In this document: positions 9,066-16,837 of the stretch, one piece after another
How positions within the stretch are numbered: the first letter of the stretch is position 1
Layout of the letters: every line of letters starts with the position of its first letter
DNA from: Blattamonas nauphoetae
Lineage: Eukaryota; Preaxostyla; Oxymonadida
DNA: 64,000 bases
Direction of reading: 5' to 3'
NCBI GenBank assembly: GCA_033064195.1
Contig: JARBJD010000059.1
Location: 1-64,000, forward strand
Program-made: the position numbers and the translations under genes
Notes under the pieces: model-generated
Told to the model about the DNA's origin: nothing
The model's database searches: none
The model's input: the letters and a program-made list of their open reading frames with translations, nothing else

Positions 9066-9221
9066 TCAGTTCTGGAACTGGACGATTGCGGATGAATTTC
9101 CGGGGGTTTTCCTCCGGGATTGACTGAATCTTGAGTTCATGTTCTCATAAATTGTAGCACAGTAAAAAGGGACGTTGTCAGTTACATCTAATAGTTGATT
9201 TGGTGTTAAGACGCTGCTCAT
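9066..9221 (-). pseudogene. Remnant of a second module-protein gene of the element
   Basis: The first residues (MSSVLTPNQLLDV) and the upstream 120 bp match the gene starting at 8691; beyond that the similarity ends, so it is a partial duplicate. The pogo transposon lies about 120 bp upstream of it. Confidence 0.5.
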
Positions 9222-9230
9222 TTTATCCAC

Positions 9231-9240
9231 ATTAAAAAAT
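9231..9240 (-). promoter_or_regulatory. Element promoter-like motif 9
   Basis: TTTTTTAATGTGGATAAAATG on the minus strand before the remnant frame at 9221; a diverged copy of motif 8. Confidence 0.35.
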
Positions 9241-9339
9241 TGATAAAAAAGAAATCGAATTTGTTTTTGGAAAGTACTCAAAAAAATCTTTAAAAGGACA
9301 CTATTCAAGAGGTCCTTTTTTGGCCATTATTTTCAAATA

Positions 9340-9544
9340 CCGTTGTTGAACAACCCGTCCAGTTGGACAACCCGTCCACTTTTGGTATGCTCTCAAACTT
9401 TAGTCACAGTTTTCTCATCATATACTTCTCTTTTCACTTTTTTCCTTTTCTCAACTGTTTCATTGATTTTGTTCAACTAAATTTTTTGTGAAATGAATTT
9501 TTTATTACTTTCTTGATCGTGTTCTCATTGATCTACCCTCCATT
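9340..9544 (+). repeat. Left 205-bp terminal inverted repeat of the pogo element
   Basis: It begins CCGTTGTTGAACAAC. Near the tip, ACAACCCGTCCA occurs twice in tandem with a 7-base gap, a good candidate for the transposase binding site. Confidence 0.9.
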
Positions 9545-9601
9545 TTGTCTGTCCCGTTTCTGGTTTTCCCGTGATCGAATCATCCTCTTTTCATCTCTTT
9601 C

Positions 9602-11326
9602 ATGGTATTTTTTGATCCTTCGACTTCCTCCATCTCCATCACTTTGTGCCATTTCCCTCCACCTAGAATCAGACTTCGAAAAAGCATTCCGCTGCTTGGT
9701 GGAAAAATCTACATGAAGTGGAGGCCCTTCTGAAGAAACGAAAAGTTAAATCAGACGATAAGCTCGATTTTCTACTCAGGCTTGAAACAGCGATGACAAT
9801 CCGAAGCGGCATCATTCAAACACTTTCCGGAATTCACAGCCGTTCACTATCTCGTGCACGAAAAGCATATCGCGAAAAGAGGGCTATACGACGATCTGGT
9901 CATCAATCCAAAGTGCCTCCGCGGGAGTTGAAGCTCTTAACAGATTGGATGAAGAGAAAAGTCGAACAGAAAACTGCGATCACACGATCCCACGTCCAGA
10001 CAAGAGTATGTCACCTTTCTATTCATTTTCTAGATCCTAAAGATACTCCGCGAATCACCAGATCCAAAAGCCAGGGATGTCACACTAGACAGAACATGGG
10101 CTTGGACTTTTTGTGAGTCCAACCCACAGCTCGTATTCTCGAAACCTGTGCGGATGGATCTTACAAAGATTCAATCCGCAAATCCTGAGAACATGGAAAC
10201 GTGGATTACTCTTCCAAAACAAGTTGTTTCGGAAAATAAAGTCGTCCAGGAGTTGATTTTCAACTATGATGAAACTGGATTCTCCCTGACCGAAAAACAA
10301 GCTCAAACAGTGATTCATCAAGCCGGAACCGCTCCTCCAGTTCAGATCCAATCAGCCAAAATACCTAATTTCACTCTTGCGAGTACTGTGTGCGCTGATG
10401 GCACGACTCTCCCACATTGTCTCGTTTATCCTCTAGCAAAGGAACCAAGTGAGTTTAACTCACTTCACAAGTTTGCCATTATTCCTCATTGTTTTGGAAA
10501 TGGATACGTAAATGGAACCATCTTTTCAACCATCATGACCGATACAATCGTGCCTGCCATCAACAAGAAAAGAACTGCCCCACATCTCACTGGAAAAACA
10601 GCACTACTACTACTCGATAACTGTGCCTCTCATTTTTCTGCTTCTCTTTCTAAAACTGCGATGGACAACAAGATAATGATTCTAACACTTCCCCCAAACA
10701 CTACCAATCTCACCCAACCGTTAGACGATAAAGTCTTTCAAAGCCTGAAAAATATGTATCAAAGATTCTATACCGCTCCATATCCTTTTTCTCAGCAGGC
10801 TCACAGAAAGGCCATCGCCTGGGCGCTACCCCGTGCCATCGAGAAGGCCTTCTCGATCGGCACGATCGAACTTGCATTTCAGAGATGCGGTATCGCATCT
10901 CTGACTTCACAACCGCTAATAGATCGAATTCCATTTGAATCTAACGGGGCGTCAAAAGAAATCCACACAAACCTATCGAACGTCGATGACGAATCTTTCG
11001 TGACCGTTCAGAAAGTGGTGAGACCTGGAGTTCTTCTAACAACAAAGGAGATGATAGAGAAAATGATGCAGAAGGAGTCCGTTCAAAAAGAGAAGGAAGA
11101 AAAGAAGAAAGAAAGGCAGTTCAAACCGAACAAAATCATCTTCAGGAAGTCGACTGTCAAACAGAGAGAAGTGAAGAAGCCAAAACGGAAACATGAAGAA
11201 AAACAAAAAGCTCGACCTGCAAAGAAGCCAGATTCCAAGAAGTCCGACATCGAAACACGTTCCATGAGGCGGTTGAAAGAAACTACAATGGAGGGTAGAT
11301 CAATGAGAACACGATCAAGAAAGTAA
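9602..11326 (+). CDS. pogo/Tigger-type transposase (CENP-B-like DNA-binding and DDE domains)
   Basis: It cuts and pastes the element. The frame ending at 10005 continues from 10034 after a 28-nt intron (GTATGT...TTCTAG, phase 0), which joins the basic N-terminal helix-turn-helix region (RAYREKRAIRRSGHQ, RSHVQTR-ILKILRES) to the catalytic part. The DDE_1-type core shows YDETGF (first Asp, near 10270), LLLLDNCASH (second, near 10615) and LPPNTTNLTQPLDDKVF (third, near 10725), followed by a Lys/Arg-rich tail. The 5' end is less sure: ATG at 9602-9604 followed by an intron 9605-9666 (GTATTT...CCTAG) would give MNQTSKKHSAAWW. About 560 residues and apparently intact. Confidence 0.85.
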
Positions 11327-11491
11327 TAAAAAATTCATTTCACAAAAAATTTAGTTGAACAAAATCAATGAAACAGTTGAGAAAAGGAAAAAAGTGAAAA
11401 GAGAAGTATATGATGAGAAAACTGTGACTAAAGTTTGAGAGCATACCAAAAGTGGACGGGTTGTCCAACTGGACGGGTTGTTCAACAACGG
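11287..11491 (-). repeat. Right 205-bp terminal inverted repeat of the pogo element
   Basis: Reverse complement of 9340-9544 with no difference seen. It contains the last dozen codons of the transposase, so the coding end is duplicated (inverted, untranslated) in the left arm. Confidence 0.9.
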
Positions 11492-11495
11492 TATA

Positions 11496-12099
11496 GGGCA
11501 CAATTGTGATGTCATCAAAATGTCAAAAATGCCTTTTGATACAAGATTCAAAATTGGTCAATCTGAATTGAGATTTGACTTCTATTTATCGATCGAGACC
11601 AATGTGGTTCTCCAGTCTTCTCGAAAACTACGTATGCCATTGAAACAAAACCCATTTCGAAGACGACGGCATTGTTTGTACCATGCGCACGAAACCCGAA
11701 ATTCACCTCAGTACCCGTAATTTTCATCTCTCCATTTCCCCACTTCCTTTTGTGGGGAATCATCACGACTCCATGAATCGTTCGAGGTAAAAATCGAACC
11801 TCCAAAATAGGATCCCTGGCTGGGGTCTCCATTTTCTGGAGCCCATTTTGGCCCCTTTTTTGGCTCCAAAATAAGCAGTCCAAAACATTTTAGCTATTGA
11901 AATCCGAACTTCACGACCACATTTCTCCACGCCTGTTCATGGTTTTTCTTTCTCGTTTCATTTCTGGTGATTTGTGATGGTTTTCTCTCAAAATAACAAT
12001 TTTTTGAGAAATGAAAAATCCTGCGTGGACTTTATACAAATACACGGTCACAAACTGATTTCCCTGTAAGTTAAGCTTAGGAACTTGAATATTTGTGAA
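11496..12099. other. Repeat-flanking intergenic DNA
   Basis: No gene seen. TTCACGACCACATTTCTCCAC near 11909 resembles part of the fold-back family arms described below. Confidence 0.4.
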
Positions 12100-12350
12100 G
12101 ATCAGAAAAAAAGAGAAAAGCAGCCCAAATCATGTGTTTTGAGGTTTTCTCGGGTTCGCATGAAGGTTGAATTCAAAACTTTGCTATTTTTCTTGGTTCG
12201 ACCAAAATGATCCCTCACAGAAAAATGGCCACATTAGAGACACTGGTCGAACTACGAAAAAAAGCAAAGTTTTGAGTTCAACCTTCATGCGAACCCGAGA
12301 AATCCTCAAAACACATGATTTGGGCCGCTTTTCTGGGATCTTTTTCGAAG
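12100..12350. repeat. Fold-back element (long hairpin)
   Basis: About 100-nt arms (12100-12203 and 12244-12350) are inverted copies separated by about 40 nt. Both contain CGCATGAAGGTTGAA / TTCAACCTTCATGCG and an exact ATCATGTGTTTTGAGG / CCTCAAAACACATGAT pair. Core words (GAGAAATCCTCAAAA, CAAAGTTTTGAGTTCAACC) are shared with the larger elements at 14.2-14.9 and 15.9-16.5 kb. Non-coding MITE-like element. Confidence 0.7.
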
Positions 12351-13044
12351 ATGATGGTGCTTTTTCACATACAGAAGGTGACTGTGCAGCGATCCAGTCA
12401 TATGTTCGAGATTTTCCTTACTATATTCAAATTCTGGAGGGCAATGAAAAAATCAAACGCAAACCCACCGGAGATGCGACTACTCGCATTGTCTGATTGA
12501 TGCAAAGTGTAAACGTGAGAAGAATGAAACATAAACAGGTGGTGAACGACAAACTTTCCACGGGATCGCGAGGTAAAGCTGTCCCGACCAAATGGGTTTC
12601 ACTATTGTTGTTTTCTCTTCGTTTTGAAATATTGATGAAATTCAGAGTAAAAGTAAATGAAAAAAGCTTGTTTTCAGAACCTCCTAGCTCAATTGGTAGT
12701 ACGGTAGCCAGTCGAGTTGAGGGTTCTGGGTTCGATTCCCGGAAAAGGTGAACATTTTGAAAAAAACAGTGTTCCTCGATGGAATTTCCCATGTTTCATG
12801 GGCAAAATGGTGCCCTCTCGGCAAGTGCACAGACGAATCTGAAGGTTGCGTAAGAGAATGACGAATCGGAAGATTGTCCCCAGGGTTCATGTCGGTATCA
12901 CGTACATGTGACAGTCAATCATGCCCACCTCACACTTCCTCCATCAGAAAAGTCGCCAGCGTTTGTCGCTGAGAAGGATCGTGAGAGAACGATCCCCAAG
13001 GTGAAACGGGTTGTCTTATGGACACTCTTTTGAAAATAGATCTG
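12351..13044. other. Intergenic DNA with one tRNA-like sequence
   Basis: Apart from the tRNA-like sequence at 12679-12750 I see no gene. Confidence 0.4.
12679..12750 (+). tRNA. tRNA-like sequence or tRNA pseudogene
   Basis: It has a good A box (TAGCTCAATTGG) and B box (GGTTCGATTCC) with a sound T arm (CTGGG/CCCGG). The acceptor pairs only 5 of 7 (ACCTCCT with AAAAGGT), the D stem is poor, and no clean anticodon stem-loop forms. It is best read as a decayed tRNA or a tRNA-derived repeat head. No amino acid is assigned. Confidence 0.4.
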
Positions 13045-13350
13045 GTCAGAGACATCATTCAACATCATTCTCGTAAAATTTGACAAACCACTGACAAGAG
13101 AGATTTGTCTCGTTTTCTAATTCGGATCCGACAACTTTTTTCTGATCTCAAAAATTCTCACCCATATGAAAACCACTGTTTTATTCATTATTTAGGAAAT
13201 AACATTAGAAAGACACTAAAATTAGACTGAAGCGAAAGCAGACAAAAGTTGTCGAATCCATATCAGAAATCGAGACGAATCCCTCTTGGTAGTGTTTCGT
13301 CTATCTCAAGAGAATGATCTTGAATGGCATCTCCAACGAATCATTGACCA
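13045..13350. repeat. Imperfect fold-back element
   Basis: Left arm (about 13045-13135) and right arm (about 13230-13350) are inverted and diverged copies. Landmarks are ATCATTCTC, GAGATTTGTCTCG / CGAGACGAATCCCTC and CCGACAACTTTT / AAAAGTTGTCGAAT. Non-coding. Confidence 0.55.
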
Positions 13351-13440
13351 TGAACAATGTCTGTTTCGGCTGTGATGAGACAAGATTCGAAGACGTGGAT
13401 TCGACTTTTTTTCCGATGTCAAGAAATCAAACGCATATTT

Positions 13441-13502
13441 TTCGTCATAGCTTCACAACCTGTGAACCGATTTTGATGAAATTTTCAACAGAAACGTTTT
13501 TT
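13441..13502 (-). repeat. Dispersed 62-bp repeat, copy 1
   Basis: On the minus strand it contains AAAACGTTTCTGTTGAAAA and CACAGGTTGTGAAG around a shared ATCAAAATCGGTTCA core; two more copies lie at 14501 and 16319. Confidence 0.7.
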
Positions 13503-13607
13503 GGTGAAATGAAATAATTCAAAATATGTCTAAAACAATACGATTGGTTGTCTGGGAAGACTTAAAAAAACACTGTTTGTCGCCTTGCAAAAATTTGTGT
13601 AAACAAG

Positions 13608-13903
13608 GATTCATTTCTTAATCCTGAGAGGAGATTGGTTTCGAATGTTAGTCTTCGGACTTCTGAATGATGTCAAAAATTCTAACCCAATTGTCAATTA
13701 AGGGTGACAGGCAACAGAGGATTTATCACATCAATAAGTCAACGATGAACGTGCCGATCAATGTGTTCCTTGAATTCGACATTAAGGAGACATATCCCAG
13801 ACACTTCCTTGGAGTCGTTGACTTATCGACCGACCAAGAGTCGAAGTATTACTATTCTCTTGTTAAACTTGTGGAAAGGGGATATGAATTCGACGAAGCT
13901 CTT
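13608..13903 (+). repeat. 296-bp inverted duplication, left copy
   Basis: Near identical (one T/C difference noticed at the start) to the reverse complement of 15253-15548. It covers the 5' part of the gene at 13667 and 60 bp upstream. Confidence 0.85.
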
Positions 13904-14293
13904 GAAACCAAAGCTGAAGATTTTTTGGAGTACCTCATGTCGGCGATGAACTCAAAACCTGACAAGGCAAGAAGACTCGTCACTTCCCTCATTTATTCTT
14001 CGGATGAATCGCCTTCTGACTTTGTCCAGAGCATCAGCACTCTTGTGTCTTCTCGTTATCCAACAATAACTAAAGCAAAGTTCTCATTCCTCTTCGCAAC
14101 AATCAGAATTTCATCTGCAAACACTCGAATTCGTCTCATGGAGTTAGATCTCGACAAAGATCTCAAAAAAGCTGATACATCCATCAATCTCAAGGAAGCT
14201 GATACACCCATCAATCTTCGTCAACAATTAGGTCCTTTGCCTGGAATAATCACTTTTGGACAAATTAAGAAAAGAAAAATTTGTAGGATTTAA
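13667..14293 (+). CDS. Member of an expanded protist protein family, truncated
   Basis: A 208-residue frame. The part YYSLVKLVERGYEFDEALE...LVTSLIYSSDESPSDFVQSIS..TKAKFSFLF follows, from recall, the start of a very large helical-repeat family of oxymonads (FRSLVATV...SLEAKAVKFL...SDESLTNFIQSIVVLISS). The function of that family is unknown to me. The frame then runs into fold-back DNA: its last residues are encoded by the left arm of the element at 14240, so the original C-terminus is gone. The first 237 nt are nearly identical to the inverted copy at 15253-15489. Probably a gene fragment. Confidence 0.5.
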   Translation: MMSKILTQLSIKGDRQQRIYHINKSTMNVPINVFLEFDIKETYPRHFLGVVDLSTDQESKYYYSLVKLVERGYEFDEALETKAEDFLEYLMSAMNSKPDKARRLVTSLIYSSDESPSDFVQSISTLVSSRYPTITKAKFSFLFATIRISSANTRIRLMELDLDKDLKKADTSINLKEADTPINLRQQLGPLPGIITFGQIKKRKICRI

Positions 14294-14922
14294 CCCACGC
14301 AATCCCAAAAAATCCTCAAGATTCGTGAGATAGCGAAACTCCACACATTTCACAAACGTACGACGATCATTTTTCCACAACCAGACATCCATTTGAGACC
14401 GAAGAAAGGTCATCTCAATTTGAAGTTGGTTTTCTCGAGTTCAGTTGGAACTCTAAAAAGAACAATTGTTTTCCCCATTTTTTGAAATATTAGTTTCTCC
14501 AAAAAACGTTTCTGTGGGAAATTTCATCAAAATCGGCTCACAGGTTATGAAGATATGACGAGAACACATGAAAAAAGTGGTTGGAACGAGGTATTTTGAG
14601 GTTTTCTCGGGATTATGTGTGAGAAAATATTACAGGTATCTGTGAAGATATGAAAAAAAAGCTGTTTTTCGTTTAGAAAAAGTTCATTGGAACAAAATAT
14701 TGTTCTTTTTTGTGTGACTTTTATCGATCTATGCACGAAAAAATTAATATGTTTTCTTCGGTCTCAAACGGATGTCTGGTTATGAAAAAATGATCGTCAA
14801 AAGTTTGGGAAATGTATGGAGTTTCGCTGCAGAACGTATTTAAAGGATTTCTCGGGATCGCGTGGCAAGAAAATTCAAAATTCCATTTTTTGCTTAGTTG
14901 AACCATAAGTGATTATTCCAGG
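14240..14922. repeat. Fold-back/MITE element with 170-nt arms
   Basis: Arms 14240-14406 and 14755-14922 are inverted, imperfect copies (CCTGGAATAATCACTT at the tip, CCAGACATCC...GAGACCGAAGA at the inner end). They align in order with the arms of the 15.9 kb element, so both belong to one family. The centre carries dispersed repeat copy 2. It overlaps the 3' end of the 13667 frame. Confidence 0.7.
14501..14562 (+). repeat. Dispersed 62-bp repeat, copy 2
   Basis: AAAAAACGTTTCTGTGGGAA, then ATTTCATCAAAATCGGCTCA and CAGGTTATGAAGATATGAC; it lies in the centre of the fold-back element. Confidence 0.7.
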
Positions 14923-15198
14923 AAAAACCACTAATTGTTGACATGGAACAATTGTAGTGAAGCGGCACAACTTGAATCTGTCCTTCCTCTGCAAGTTGAT
15001 GTTGTGAAAGACATTTTGGATAGGTTGGGAAGAAACGATCTTCAATGTATCCAGTACATGTTCAAGACAGACATCAATGAAAGGGAAAAGTCTCGGCGAG
15101 GACGTGATGGTTTGAGATCGGAGATGTCAACAATGGAACAGATGGTTAAATGACATTCTGGACGAGAAATTCAGGTCTGTCTTGAGGTAAGAAGACGA

Positions 15199-15489
15199 CT
15201 ATGAGGGCAGTGATGATATAAGGTTCTCCAAGAATTCTGCTGCTTTGTCTTGAAGAGCTTCGTCGAATTCATATCCCCTTTCCACAAGTTTAACAAGAGA
15301 ATAGTAATACTTCGACTCTTGGTCGGTCGATAAGTCAACGACTCCAAGGAAGTGTCTGGGATATGTCTCCTTAATGTCGAATTCAAGGAACACATTGATC
15401 GGCACGTTCATCGTTGACTTATTGATGTGATAAATCCTCTGTTGCCTGTCACCCTTAATTGACAATTGGGTTAGAATTTTTGACATCAT
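15199..15489 (-). pseudogene. Second fragment of the expanded family gene, inverted
   Basis: 96 residues. The first 78 or so are identical to the 13667 product; after ...EFDEAL the two sequences differ but remain alignable (DKAAEFLENLISSL against TKAEDFLEYLMSAM), then this frame ends. So this is a paralogous fragment whose 5' part was copied or converted recently. Confidence 0.5.
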
Positions 15490-15548
15490 TCAGAAGTCCG
15501 AAGACTAACATTCGAAACCAATCTCCTCTCAGGATTGAGAAATGAATC
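15253..15548 (-). repeat. 296-bp inverted duplication, right copy
   Basis: Partner of 13608-13903. The two copies are inverted and 1.35 kb apart, with the fold-back element between them. Confidence 0.85.
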
Positions 15549-15942
15549 GACTTTTCTTTCGAAGGGGTGTAGGATATGAGTGAACAGTATTTACGAGATC
15601 ATGGATCAAGTCGTGGCAAAAGTGGTCAATTTCCTTTTTTGTTTGTGACCGTCGAACTTTTGAATGATGTCAAAAATTCTGACGTAGATGGTTGTGGAGA
15701 TATGAGCTCAAAAAGTATCAAAAAACGTGTGTTCTTTCACTACCCAGCGACGTGAGGCACCATCAGATTGTTGACACGGAACGGATTGGTGACGCCACCA
15801 TTAGGAACCATTTGGGCAATAGGCAACCTATCGGACACAACCAAATCATACTACAATTGCTTTTTTCTGCATTATCTGAATTAGATCATTCAAAATCTGT
15901 CTATTTTTTAGCGCGGAAACTCTTGTCAAAACGCTAGATTAA
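15549..15942. other. Intergenic DNA
   Basis: No supportable gene or clear repeat seen. Confidence 0.35.
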
Positions 15943-16543
15943 TAGATCCACTCAAAACCCGGAATTTCTCCTAAACCCGGAACATGGGGGTTGAAAGATA
16001 CATATTGGGCAAACTAAGAAAAAAATAAAATTTGAGAATTATAGACCGACGCAAATCAGAGAAACCCTCAAAATACTGTATACAGCAACAATGCCTACAT
16101 TTTTCTCAACTTTTTTGGATCGTTTCTCCACAACCAGCCATCCGTTTTGCACCAAATAAAGTGCATTGTTATCGTAAACATCTCGACAAAAGCTGCTCAA
16201 AAAATGAAAGATATTTTTTTCTAAGACTTTTTTCTCGAGAAAAATATGGGTTTTTTTCTATTTTCCCAAATATCCAGCATTTTTTCTCCAATGTTTTCTC
16301 AAATTGTTCGTTTCATCAAAAAAACGTTTTTGTGAAAATTTTCATCAAAATCGGTTCACAGGTTGTGAAGATATGACCAGTTCTCCTGATTCAAACAGGT
16401 CCAAAAGAGGTATTTTGAGGGTTTCTCTGATTTGCGTCGGTCTATAATTCTCAAATTTTATTTTTTTCTTAGTTTGCCCAATATGTATCTTTCAACCCCC
16501 ATGTTCCGGGTTTAGGAGAAATTCCGGGTTTTGAGTGGATCTA
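15943..16543. repeat. MITE with about 130-bp inverted repeats and TA target duplication
   Basis: The element body is 15945-16541, with TA at 15943-15944 and 16542-16543. The arms are nearly perfect over about 130 bp, from the tip GATCCACTCAAAACCCGG to CGACGCAAATCAGAGAAACC...CAAAATAC. No coding capacity. The TA duplication suggests mobilisation by a Tc1/mariner/pogo-group transposase; its ends differ from the pogo element at 9.34 kb, so that one is not the obvious partner. It carries dispersed repeat copy 3. Confidence 0.85.
16319..16380 (+). repeat. Dispersed 62-bp repeat, copy 3
   Basis: AAAAAACGTTTTTGTGAAAA, then TTTTCATCAAAATCGGTTCA and CAGGTTGTGAAGATATGAC, inside the MITE. Confidence 0.7.
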
Positions 16544-16837
16544 TAAAGGTTTTTTCTGTTGTAGGTTGATCAACTAGAGAACCTAACATTCCAATTCGTT
16601 TCATTTACTCATTTCTAAACAATTGCACTGATTTTGAAGATTTCCCCCTTTTTTCGAAGTTATCATGCAATTTTTAGTAGAAAATGAGATTAAACCCTTA
16701 ATTTTGATATATCAGGTCGAGACTAATCAACTGGTTTCCGCGCTCTAAAAGTGACATATAATGACTCGAACGATCACTAAAGAATCATCTTAACTTTCAA
16801 TCAAATCTCGCGTTCAAACAACCACGTTGAAATCCTG

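Larger units (their letters stand above)
1..9339. mobile_element. Polinton-like virus-like element, right part
   Basis: Seen: a block of closely spaced intronless frames (five complete on +, then several on -) with their own shared promoter-like motif, unlike the spliced host genes further right. Contents are two capsid-like paralogs, two small basic hydrophobic proteins, a small beta-rich protein, an S74-type fibre protein and repeat-module proteins. Family knowledge: this gene set suits a double-jelly-roll virus of the Polinton/PLV type. Inference: the element starts left of the window and ends near 9.3 kb, where a pogo transposon lies. The structural block looks whole, with no obvious break between 1 and 6.2 kb; the right part holds partial duplicates. 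No terminal repeat or replication gene is visible here. It could also be another protist DNA virus integrated in the genome. Confidence 0.6.
9340..11491 (+). mobile_element. pogo-type DNA transposon, complete, young
   Basis: A 2152-bp element flanked on both sides by TA (9338-9339 and 11492-11493), the target duplication of the Tc1/mariner/pogo group. Its ends are inverted repeats of about 205 bp in which I see no mismatch. Inside is one transposase gene with the pogo/Tigger-type DDE pattern. Identical arms and an open transposase argue for recent insertion. It lies at the edge of the virus-like element, next to the duplicated module-gene remnant. Confidence 0.9.

Noticed and set aside
12679-12750. 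Functional tRNA gene
   Set aside because: Good A and B boxes but acceptor, D and anticodon stems do not pair properly; no anticodon can be assigned.
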